A program made the translations under genes and the position numbers. DNA of 39,884 bases from Alkalicoccus luteus (lineage in GTDB: Bacteria > Bacillota > Bacilli > Bacillales > Salisediminibacteriaceae): assembly GCF_012034335.1 (NCBI RefSeq), contig NZ_JAATHJ010000028.1:1-39884 (forward strand). Direction: 5' to 3'. Positions 32,422 through 39,806 of this stretch are shown piece after piece (within the stretch, counting starts at the first letter, position 1; every line of letters begins with the position of its first letter). Below the pieces are notes generated by a model. The model did no database searches, was not told where the DNA came from, and was given only the letters and a program-made list of their open reading frames with translations.

Positions 32422-34248
32422 ATGGCTGAACATTATCAGTACGAAACGAAAAAACCTAGTATCGTCTTTTATATTTCTGCTCCAATCGTAGCTGCATTTG
32501 TTATCTGGGGGTTTCTCGGCCCGGAATCGTTAGAGAGCGCCTCCAATCAGGGTCTTGCGTTTACACTTGATAACTTCGGCTGGTTTTATATGCTTTCCAC
32601 CGCTTTTATTATTGGCTTTGTACTTTTTCTTGCTATCAGTCCATTTGGTAAACTGAAGCTTGGAAAACCTGATGAGAAACCGGAGTACCGCTTTTTCACC
32701 TGGATCGGGATGCTTTTCTCTGCCGGTATCGGGGTAGGATTCGTGTTCTGGGGCGTTGCCGAACCGGTCCTGTACTTCTTCGACCCTCACCCGGACTTTG
32801 CCGGTTCAACAGAGGGTGAGCTTGCTACGGCTGGTTTACGCTACGGCGTGTTCCACTGGGCGCTGCATCCTTGGGCGATCTTTTCACTCGTAGCGCTGAC
32901 GCTCGCCTACGTCCAGTTCCGAAAAGATCAGCCTGCATTAATCAGCTCGGCGTTTCAGCCTATTCTCGGTGACCGTGCACACGGACCTTTCGGAAAAGGC
33001 ATCGATACGCTGGCCGTGCTTGCTACTTCCACCGGGGTAGCGACCACGTTTGGTCTCAGTGCATTGCAAATTTCGGGCGGCTTTTCCTACTTATTCGACG
33101 GCATTGCCAACAATCCGTCCACACAGCTGACGATCATTGCCATTATCACCGTATTGTTTATTTTTTCTGCCGCTACCGGTGTTAACAAAGGCATTCGTAT
33201 ACTCAGTACGATTAACCTGACCATTGCGGCCGTTTTACTGCTGTTTGTCGTGATAGCAGGCCCGACCTTATTTATCGCACAAAACTTTGTCACAACGATC
33301 GGCGGATACTTATCTAATGTTGTCACGATGAGCCTGGATCTTGATCCTTACGGCGACGGCGAGTGGCTTGGAAATAATACGATCTTCTTCTGGGCGTGGC
33401 ATATTTCCTGGTCTCCGTTTATGGGTATTTTCATCGCCCGTATCTCCCGCGGCCGTACGATCCGCGAATTTGTTGCCGGTGTTCTCATCGTACCTTCTGT
33501 TTTGGCTGCTCTTTGGTTTACTACATTCGGGGGCACCGCGCTCAGCATGATTCTCGGCGGGAACGATGTGATTGGGGATCTTGTCATGGAAGAAGAAGAG
33601 CTTGCCCTGTTTGCAACACTCGGCGAGCTGCCGTTTGCAGCGGTTATGAGTGGTCTTGCGATCGTTCTGATTATTATTTTCTTTATTACTTCTGCCGACT
33701 CTGCTTCCTACGTGCTCGGCGCTATGACGAGCAGCGGCAGCCTGAGTCCGAAGCTTTACATCAAGATCATCTGGGGCTTCCTGATTGCCGGAACCGCTTC
33801 TGTGCTTCTGTTGAGTGGCGGACTGGAAGGACTGCAGACCGCTTCCATTGTCGCGGCACTTCCATTTGCGATCATCATGGTCGTCATGATATTTTCACTC
33901 TTGATTATGATGTCACGCGACGTGAAAATTGATAAAGTGAAAAAGCGTAAGCGGGAACGGCGCGAAGTGAAAAAAGAAGTTTATGGCGGTATGAAAGAAA
34001 ACGTGTTTGACGATGCATTGGACGACGTCCGTGATGATTTAAAAGAAGACGTCCGCGACGAAATTTACGAAGAAATGAAAGAGGAAGTAAAAGAAGAAGT
34101 CTATGAACAGGTGAAAGAAGAAGTTTATGATGATCTGAAAGAAGAAGCGTATGAAGAATTTAAAGAAAAGATCTACGACGATCTTCGGGAAGAATTCGAA
34201 GATCATCTGTCAGACGACGATGCCGATTCAACCGACAAGAAGAAATAA
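32422..34248 (+). CDS. BCCT-family betaine/choline transporter with long charged tail
   Basis: A 608-residue sodium-coupled BCCT carrier (OpuD/BetL/BetP class). Twelve membrane segments span about residues 12-505. The family's glycine-rich segment SAGIGVGFVFWGVAEP (about 97-112) and the Trp-rich block FFWAWHISWSPFMGIFIARI are present, together with SRGRTIREFVAGVLIVPS. The C-terminal 90 or so residues are cytoplasmic, extremely charged and repetitive, with units such as EEVYEQVKEEVYDDLKEE. They probably form a long helix or coiled coil. In BetP the C-terminal domain senses osmotic state; here the tail is longer and mainly acidic. No start other than ATG 32422 is possible because TAA stands three codons upstream. 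Confidence 0.93.
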   Translation: MAEHYQYETKKPSIVFYISAPIVAAFVIWGFLGPESLESASNQGLAFTLDNFGWFYMLSTAFIIGFVLFLAISPFGKLKLGKPDEKPEYRFFTWIGMLFSAGIGVGFVFWGVAEPVLYFFDPHPDFAGSTEGELATAGLRYGVFHWALHPWAIFSLVALTLAYVQFRKDQPALISSAFQPILGDRAHGPFGKGIDTLAVLATSTGVATTFGLSALQISGGFSYLFDGIANNPSTQLTIIAIITVLFIFSAATGVNKGIRILSTINLTIAAVLLLFVVIAGPTLFIAQNFVTTIGGYLSNVVTMSLDLDPYGDGEWLGNNTIFFWAWHISWSPFMGIFIARISRGRTIREFVAGVLIVPSVLAALWFTTFGGTALSMILGGNDVIGDLVMEEEELALFATLGELPFAAVMSGLAIVLIIIFFITSADSASYVLGAMTSSGSLSPKLYIKIIWGFLIAGTASVLLLSGGLEGLQTASIVAALPFAIIMVVMIFSLLIMMSRDVKIDKVKKRKRERREVKKEVYGGMKENVFDDALDDVRDDLKEDVRDEIYEEMKEEVKEEVYEQVKEEVYDDLKEEAYEEFKEKIYDDLREEFEDHLSDDDADSTDKKK

Positions 34249-34257
34249 TCAATAAAA

Positions 34258-34289
34258 AGGGCCAGGAATCAATAATGATTCCGGGCCCT
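34258..34289. terminator. BCCT gene terminator; left copy of a 32-bp target duplication
   Basis: GGGCCAGGAATC-aataat-GATTCCGGGCCC is a stem with one mismatch. The same 32 bases occur at 34923-34954 with the mismatch repaired (A to C). Confidence 0.85.
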
Positions 34290-34922
34290 CAGAGTGTGGA
34301 TAAAGTCATTTTAAGTGAATAACGTTGCATCTGCCTGTATCTGCGGACACTCGCTTTCCGGAGGGAACGGCCTCAGCTAACCGATTCCTCCTGCTGTCGG
34401 AAGCGCTGGATCTTCGCCTCGTTCTGATCCTCCCGGAGTCGAGATCCTTCGATGCCGGCAGCTGGCAGTGCGTTTCATGTGCTGGTTATGAAGGCACGAT
34501 CGACTTCCATACGAATAGAACCTTCCCGATGAGACGTTTCGATGTTAAATAGGGCTGCCAGTCCTTCATCCAATGCATGATAAACGGAAAAAACAGTCAC
34601 GGCTGCCTAGTGTGCGTTGTTCTCCAAGAAGCAGAGCCGTTTCCCCGATGTGTCCGGCGGAGACGCCAGTGGAAGCCGCGCAGTCTGAAGATCCAGTGCC
34701 GTTCAGATCTGCGAACGGCATCAACGCACGAGCGGAGCCGGACTGGGTCTTGAAGGCTTCTCGCGAGAAGCCTGTGTCCGAGTGAAGCCGTGCCTTTCTT
34801 CCCTTCATACAGGGTCACCCTGAGAAATAGCTGAAGGCCAGCCCACGGCAGGCTCGGTAAACAGAGAGGAAATACAATCAATCGAATAAACATGTAAATA
34901 AGTTGACTTTATCAACAGCCTG
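34290..34922 (+). mobile_element. Non-autonomous repeat element, copy 2 (633 bp), inserted in a terminator
   Basis: The ends are CAGAGTGTGGATAAAGTC and, read inward from the right, CAGGCTGTTGATAAAGTC. Both arms match copy 1 (27962-28587) closely: about 34290-34455 on the left and about 34680-34922 on the right. The middle has diverged. The core hairpin GGCTTCTCGCGAGAAGCC is at 34755-34772. The flanks are a 32-bp duplication of the terminator between the BCCT and PTS genes. No transposase is encoded. Short open frames shared with copy 1 lack ribosome binding sites and are probably not genes. Confidence 0.85.
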
Positions 34923-34954
34923 AGGGCCCGGAATCAATAATGATTCCGGGCCCT
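34923..34954. terminator. Right copy of the duplicated BCCT/PTS terminator
   Basis: GGGCCCGGAATC-aataat-GATTCCGGGCCC is a perfect 12-bp stem. On the minus strand it ends the PTS transcript about 30 bases after the stop codon. Confidence 0.87.
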
Positions 34955-34983
34955 TTGTTACATTTAACAGCGTTTAGTATCCT

Positions 34984-36384
34984 CTACTGCTGCATGTCGT
35001 CGTTGTAGCCAAAGAGCCACGTCAGAACGAATGCGGTACCGCCTGCAATGAGGTTTGTAAAAATATAGAGCACGAGGCTGCTGAACGATTCAATGTAGAG
35101 CAGCGTACCCGGAATAACCGTAATCGCCATCCCTGTTGCCTGCAGGTTAAACAGCGCAGCGAAAAATCCACCTGCTGCACCACCGATCAGACCCATCACG
35201 AAAGGTTTTCCGTAACGAAGGTTTACACCAAAAATGGCCGGTTCCGTAATACCAAGAAACGCAGACACAGAAGACGGAAGTGCAATAGCTTTCAGCTTTT
35301 TCGCCTTTGTTTTTAAACCGACTGCAAGAGCTGCCGCACCTTGTGCAGCAATACCAGCTGTGATAAGCGCATTAAATGGATTGAGCCCATTATCAGCCAG
35401 CAGCTGAATTTCAAACAAGTTGAAAATGTGGTGCACCCCGGTGATTACGATCACCTGATGGAGACCACCGATAATCAGTCCGCTTAAACCGAGCGGAAGC
35501 TCCAGTACGAACGTCGCCCCAACCATAATCGCCGCTTCCACCGCCGAGAAAATTGGTCCGACGATAAACAATGCAGCCGTAATCATGATCAGCAGGGTCA
35601 GAAATGGAGTCAGGATTAAGTCAAGCGCTTCCGGTATACGCTGGCGAAGCCATTTTTCAAGCTTCGCGCCGAGATAACCTGCGATAAACGCCGGGAGCAC
35701 GGACCCCTGATAGCCGATCAGCGGAATGAATCCGAAGAACATAAGCGGATCTGCCGCACCTTCGCCGACTTCATATGCATTTGGCAGCGCCGGATTGACA
35801 AGCATTAAACCGAGAACGATCCCGATGACCGGACTTCCTCCAAATACCCTGAACGCCGACCATGCTATCAATGCTGGTAAAAAGGCAAAGGCCGTATCCG
35901 TTAACACTTCTGTGTATAAAATAAAGTTGTCCGGGATTGCTTCAGGCGTTGTGCCGAATAAGCCAAGCACAGCTTCCTGCGTAACAAGACCACGAAGACC
36001 CATGAACAAACCAGTGGCAACGAGCACCGGAATAATCGGAACGAATACGTCACCGAATGTTCTCAGAAGGCGCTGCATGGCGTTACCCTGCTTTGCAGAT
36101 TCCGCTTTTTGCTCTGATTTAGAAGATTCTGAGACACCAAGCGCAATGACTTCCTGATGAATCCGGTTTACTGTACCCGTTCCGAAAATGACCTGAAACT
36201 GTCCGGAGTTATAAAAGGCACCTTTGACTTTATCAATCTCTTCAACCTTTTCCTGATCAATCTTTTCCTTATCTTTTATCATGAGACGAAGACGTGTTGC
36301 GCAATGGGCAGCAGAATCAATATTCTCTTGCCCGCCGATGGCTTCAATCAGTTCTTCCGCTATTCTGCGGTTCTCATCAGCCAT
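34984..36384 (-). CDS. PTS permease EIIBC, sucrose type
   Basis: A 466-residue membrane permease. The EIIB domain (about 1-85) has the phosphorylated cysteine in SAAHCATRLRL (Cys28). The EIIC domain (about 105-460) has about ten membrane segments and the glucose-family signature LGITEPAIFGVNLRYGKP. The sequence most resembles SacP/ScrA sucrose permeases; trehalose or beta-glucoside uptake is less likely. It has no EIIA domain, so it would borrow one. AAAGGGG precedes the ATG. A LacI-type repressor gene lies just upstream with two operators between. No sucrose-6-phosphate hydrolase gene follows. Confidence 0.87.
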   Translation of the reverse strand: MADENRRIAEELIEAIGGQENIDSAAHCATRLRLMIKDKEKIDQEKVEEIDKVKGAFYNSGQFQVIFGTGTVNRIHQEVIALGVSESSKSEQKAESAKQGNAMQRLLRTFGDVFVPIIPVLVATGLFMGLRGLVTQEAVLGLFGTTPEAIPDNFILYTEVLTDTAFAFLPALIAWSAFRVFGGSPVIGIVLGLMLVNPALPNAYEVGEGAADPLMFFGFIPLIGYQGSVLPAFIAGYLGAKLEKWLRQRIPEALDLILTPFLTLLIMITAALFIVGPIFSAVEAAIMVGATFVLELPLGLSGLIIGGLHQVIVITGVHHIFNLFEIQLLADNGLNPFNALITAGIAAQGAAALAVGLKTKAKKLKAIALPSSVSAFLGITEPAIFGVNLRYGKPFVMGLIGGAAGGFFAALFNLQATGMAITVIPGTLLYIESFSSLVLYIFTNLIAGGTAFVLTWLFGYNDDMQQ

Positions 36385-36442
36385 GCTTCATTCCCCTTTC
36401 TTTTTTAAAATTCAGCAGCTTTTGAAATCAATCACCTGAACA

Positions 36443-36502
36443 TGTAATCGATTCCATATTGTGCAAAATAAAATATACCTCTTGTGTAATCGATTCCATC
36501 AA
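36443..36502 (-). promoter_or_regulatory. PTS gene promoter with two LacI-type operators
   Basis: The 14-base sequence TGTAATCGATTCCA occurs twice, at 36443-36456 and 36485-36498, 42 bases apart (about four helical turns). On the minus strand a candidate promoter TTGATG (36502-36497), 19 bases, TATATT (36477-36472) lies between and under them. One operator would cover the spacer and -35 and the other the start of transcription. The core AATCGATT is typical of LacI-family sites. Confidence 0.8.
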
Positions 36503-37488
36503 TATGATAAACTATCCCGCTTCAAAAGTCCATAGCCCATTCGTGATTTTTCCACATTTGGCTGTTTCAGCGATCGCAGCAGCATCGCAGCAGCCTCCCT
36601 GCCAGCTTCTTCATATTTATAATCGACAGTTGTGAGTGCCGGCGTGACGTACTGGGACATATCTGTAGCACCGATCCCTGCAAATCCGATATCTTGTGGA
36701 ACCTGAAGTCCTTTTTCCTTTGCAGCCTGCATCGCACCGACCGCAAGCCTGTCCGTCACCGCAAGCACAGCGTCCGGCAGCTCTGTAGTCGAAGTCGTCA
36801 TTTGTTCGAATGCTGCTCTTCCGCACTCAATCGTAAAATCAGCTGTTTGCATCCATTCCGGGCGAACTTCGAGCCCGTGCTTGTTCATCGTATCGAGAAA
36901 TCCCTGCCTGCGCAGGACACCGACGGCGTAATCTGATTCATCGACTCCAATAAAGCCGATCCTGCTTCGTCCGCTCTGAACCATATGCTCCGCCAACTCT
37001 ACTGCAGCATGATAGTCGTCAAAATAGACCGAGGAGACCTCAGGAAGATCCTGTCCAAGCGCCACAACCGGCACTCGTATGTCCCGCAGGGTGTGCAGCA
37101 ATTCATCATCCCGGTTTGTTGCCGTCAGGATAATTCCGTCTACTCTCCTGCTCTCAAGCAGCTGCAGCTGTCTTCGCTCCTGTTCATGATCAAGGTTGGA
37201 GCTTGCCAGCAGCATCTGATAGCCGTTCTGCTGAAATACGTCATCGAGTCCATTCGCCATACGGCTGGACGTTTCGGTAAACAGCTTGGGCAGCACTACT
37301 CCAATCACTTTCGTTCGCTTCAGCCGAAGTGATTTCGCCTGCTCGCTCGGCCGGTATCCTGTTTCTTCGATAATTCGAAGGACACGCTTCCTCGCATCTT
37401 CGCTTACATAGCCCGATTCGTTTAATACTCTGGAAACTGTCGTTCTGGAGACTCCGGCTTTGTCTGCTATATCATTTATCGTCACCAT
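36499..37488 (-). CDS. LacI-family transcriptional repressor
   Basis: A 329-residue LacI/GalR repressor. The N-terminal HTH begins TINDIADKAGVSRTTVSRVL (about 3-22) and is followed by the hinge RPSEQAKSLR. The sugar-binding domain runs from TKVIGVVLP to the end. The ATG at 37488, with AGGTGA 5-6 bases upstream, is preferred over a GTG three codons earlier. The gene ends one base from an operator and is followed by the PTS gene, so it should be the local sugar-responsive repressor, with sucrose or its phosphate as likely inducer. Confidence 0.9.
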   Translation of the reverse strand: MVTINDIADKAGVSRTTVSRVLNESGYVSEDARKRVLRIIEETGYRPSEQAKSLRLKRTKVIGVVLPKLFTETSSRMANGLDDVFQQNGYQMLLASSNLDHEQERRQLQLLESRRVDGIILTATNRDDELLHTLRDIRVPVVALGQDLPEVSSVYFDDYHAAVELAEHMVQSGRSRIGFIGVDESDYAVGVLRRQGFLDTMNKHGLEVRPEWMQTADFTIECGRAAFEQMTTSTTELPDAVLAVTDRLAVGAMQAAKEKGLQVPQDIGFAGIGATDMSQYVTPALTTVDYKYEEAGREAAAMLLRSLKQPNVEKSRMGYGLLKRDSLSY

Positions 37489-37582
37489 CGCTCTCACCTC
37501 ACAGATATCCTACCATGAAGATGAAAACCCTGTCATCTCATGTGATTCCAGATAGGTATTTCGATACTTCATAGCAAAAAAT

Positions 37583-37608
37583 GCTTAACATGCATTTTTA
37601 TTGGGTAT
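37583..37608 (+). promoter_or_regulatory. SigB-type promoter of the chemoreceptor gene
   Basis: GCTTAA (37583-37588), 14 bases, GGGTAT (37603-37608): 5 of 6 and 6 of 6 to the SigB consensus, with correct spacing. A perfect dyad AAAAATGC/GCATTTTT (37577-37599) overlaps it. No SigD promoter, the usual type for chemoreceptors, is seen. Confidence 0.62.
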
Positions 37609-37661
37609 TAAGAACCCTGATGATAGAACTAAACAAACTTTATGAAAAGAGGGCTTCTATT

Positions 37662-39005
37662 GTGCCGATAAAACCGAAAAAAACCTTGCTGACGTCATCT
37701 ATTGCCCGTAAGATGACGCTCGTCATTATAGGAGCTACATTATTCAGCCTCGCTGCAGGAGCTCCCGTTGCTTATGCACAAATTCTGCTCGCTGAATCCG
37801 GAGCGCTCGATCTGTTTGGTTCGAGAGCGGGCAATATGATGCAAACGTACTTCACGCTGATCGTGAATACACTGATCTTAATCGTCTTTGTCTTCACAGG
37901 ACTTCGCTTTATTGTAGTGAAGCCTGTGCAGCAGTTAAACGACGTCATGCAGCAGATCCAGGGAGAAAAACTGGATCTCTCCCATCAAGTCGTCAATGGG
38001 TCAGCCGATGAAATCGGACAGCTCTCCCGTGCTTTTGACAGCTTACGTCTGTCGTTGTCCGATACGATTTTACATGTGAAAGAAGCGGCTGAACAGACGG
38101 CCGCACAGGCCGAACAGAACGCGGCATCGATTGAGGAGATCAGCGCGGGTTCAGCTGTCGTCTCTGACAGTGCGAACGTCATGCGAAAACAGGCGGCATC
38201 AGGCAGAACGTCGGTGGAAAGCACTGCACAGGCGCTGCTCGAACTTTCCCCTCTGATTCAGATTATCAGCACCAGGTCGGACCTGTCCGGCAAAGCAGCC
38301 GAAGAGACCCTATCCCTCACTGGAAAAGGAAGCGCCAGCCTGGAAGAAGTTATCTCAAAAATGGATCGTATGAAACAGGATGCAGCTCAGGCAGGTATAC
38401 ACGTGCAGTCGCTCGACGAGTATGCAGGCAAAATCAACAGTATCGTGGATACAATCACGAAAATTTCCGATCAGACTAATTTACTTGCATTAAATGCGGC
38501 GATAGAGCCTGCGAGAGCCGGTGAAGCGGGTCGCGGGTTTGCAGTTGTAGCCGATGAAGTGCGTAAGCTTGCCGAACAGACATCCCGCGAAGCTGAGCAC
38601 GTAACGGGAATCATCAGCTCCATTACAGATACCGCAGCCCTGGCATCGGAAGCGATGGAAACAAACGAGCAATCCATCGCTGGCGGCGCAGAGGAAGTAA
38701 CTAGAACAAAGCAGCTGTTTGACACGATTTATGAAGCCGTATCAAAAACAGCTGACGATATGACTGAAATCAAAGCTCTCGCCGGTGAAAAAACGGCCTC
38801 ATCCGACGCCATTATATCGTTTATCGATGAGCTTGGTTCTTTTGCAGACGATACGGATCAACATGCTGAAGCAGTCGCTTCTGCTTCATCTGAAGCAAGC
38901 AGTTCACTGGAAGAAATTGCAGCAAGTACGGAGCAGATGACCGCACTTGCAGGTGGACTGCTGGAGCAGACGAATCGATTTGCGACAGCAGAAGGAGGAA
39001 AATGA
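37662..39005 (+). CDS. Methyl-accepting chemotaxis protein with almost no outer domain
   Basis: A 447-residue chemoreceptor. Membrane segments are about 18-38 and 62-84; only about 25 residues lie between them outside the cell, so there is no ligand-binding domain. A HAMP linker follows (about 83-136, starting [13 protein letters not shown]), then a signalling coiled coil. Its hairpin tip reads [20 protein letters not shown], where most receptors have AIEAARAGE. The GTG at 37662 with AGAGGG upstream is preferred; the frame is open to 37581. Its stop overlaps the start of a STAS-like gene, so the two products probably work together. Confidence 0.87.
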   Translation: MPIKPKKTLLTSSIARKMTLVIIGATLFSLAAGAPVAYAQILLAESGALDLFGSRAGNMMQTYFTLIVNTLILIVFVFTGLRFIVVKPVQQLNDVMQQIQGEKLDLSHQVVNGSADEIGQLSRAFDSLRLSLSDTILHVKEAAEQTAAQAEQNAASIEEISAGSAVVSDSANVMRKQAASGRTSVESTAQALLELSPLIQIISTRSDLSGKAAEETLSLTGKGSASLEEVISKMDRMKQDAAQAGIHVQSLDEYAGKINSIVDTITKISDQTNLLALNAAIEPARAGEAGRGFAVVADEVRKLAEQTSREAEHVTGIISSITDTAALASEAMETNEQSIAGGAEEVTRTKQLFDTIYEAVSKTADDMTEIKALAGEKTASSDAIISFIDELGSFADDTDQHAEAVASASSEASSSLEEIAASTEQMTALAGGLLEQTNRFATAEGGK

Positions 39006-39301
39006 TGATGAGCGAAAACATAACGAATAATGGAACTACCATTCACATTCAGCTCCCGGCGCGACTGACTGCAGAAGAAGCAGCCGTCATGCGCCGGAAT
39101 CTTCTAGAATACGGGAGCCGCCATGCGCGCCATTTTCGCTTTCAAGGAGCGGAAGGCTTCATCATTGATACTTTGTTTCTTGGCATTCTAGCAACGCTTA
39201 TCAGACGCTGTCGGGCAACGATTTCGATCAGCGGTCTGTCCAGTGAAGCCGTTTCTGCTTGTCGAAAAGCCCGTATGGACAGGGTGCTCCAGCTTATTTA
39301 G
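39005..39301 (+). CDS. STAS-like small protein paired with the chemoreceptor
   Basis: A protein of 98 residues. The C-terminal half (FIIDTLFLGILATLIRRC, then ISISGLSSEAVSACRKARMDRVLQLI) resembles the end of anti-anti-sigma STAS domains, where DSSFLGVL is common. The phosphorylatable serine position here is Thr-Leu (DTLFLG), so phosphorylation is uncertain. Three ATG codons (39002, 39005, 39008) follow GGAGG; the middle one has the best spacing (6 bases). Overlap with the receptor gene suggests coupled translation. It could tie the receptor to a partner-switching pathway; that is inference. Confidence 0.6.
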   Translation: MMSENITNNGTTIHIQLPARLTAEEAAVMRRNLLEYGSRHARHFRFQGAEGFIIDTLFLGILATLIRRCRATISISGLSSEAVSACRKARMDRVLQLI

Positions 39302-39379
39302 ATACGATGCTTTTTTGGCAGGAGTGCCCTGTCCGGGAATATAAAACGTGTTTATCTATATGTTTCTGCGTATCGAAAA

Positions 39380-39415
39380 AAAGGGGCCCGGAAGCAGATG
39401 CTTCCGGGCCCCTTT
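39380..39415. terminator. Bidirectional terminator between the STAS-like and csp genes
   Basis: AAAGGGGCCCGGAAGC-agat-GCTTCCGGGCCCCTTT is a perfect 16-bp stem between convergent genes. It is a terminator of the same GC-rich type as those hit by the repeat elements, but it is not duplicated. Confidence 0.9.
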
Positions 39416-39434
39416 CTGATGTTTACGCTATAGC

Positions 39435-39635
39435 TTATACCGCTGATACGTTAGCAGCCTGCGGACCGCGGTCGCCGTCAACGATTTCAAATTCAACGTT
39501 CTGGCCTTCATCAAGTGTCTTGAACCCTTCAGCGTTGATTGCGGAGAAGTGAACGAAAACGTCGTCGCCGTCCTCGCGCTCGATGAAACCAAATCCTTTT
39601 TCTGCGTTAAACCATTTTACTGTTCCTGTGACCAT
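39435..39635 (-). CDS. Cold-shock protein (CspA/CspB family)
   Basis: A 66-residue nucleic-acid-binding protein consisting of one cold-shock domain. The RNA-binding motifs KGFGFIE (about 13-19) and DVFVHFS (about 25-31) are intact. It melts RNA structure and is typically abundant in growing or cold-shocked Bacillus cells. GGGAGG precedes the ATG, and the leader of about 100 bases is typical of csp genes. Confidence 0.96.
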   Translation of the reverse strand: MVTGTVKWFNAEKGFGFIEREDGDDVFVHFSAINAEGFKTLDEGQNVEFEIVDGDRGPQAANVSAV

Positions 39636-39741
39636 ATTAATCGGCCTCCCTAAAAGAAATTTGTTGAATCGTGCGAATCATTCGTACCCTGGTTGTGCCA
39701 AGAGGCCGGTGATGTTGCCAATTCAAACATGTACAAGGCCG

Positions 39742-39770
39742 ATATTAGCATAATTGCGGCTCATCACCAC
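39742..39770 (-). promoter_or_regulatory. Promoter of the cold-shock gene (extended -10)
   Basis: On the minus strand TGCTAATAT is an extended -10 (hexamer at 39747-39742). The -35 region (39770-39765) is poor. Transcription would start about 100 bases upstream of the csp ATG. Confidence 0.5.
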
Positions 39771-39806
39771 GAAGTGTAGTTGACACTTAAGCAGATGAAA
39801 TGAAAA

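Noticed and set aside
34325-34785. Two short frames (75 and 70 codons) conserved in both repeat elements
   Set aside because: They have no ribosome binding sites and their ends differ between copies; conservation is explained by the DNA-level similarity of the arms.
37646-37672. Possible SigD promoter before the chemoreceptor gene (GCCGATAA)
   Set aside because: The -10-like sequence lies inside the coding region after the GTG start, and no TAAA is found 15 bases upstream.
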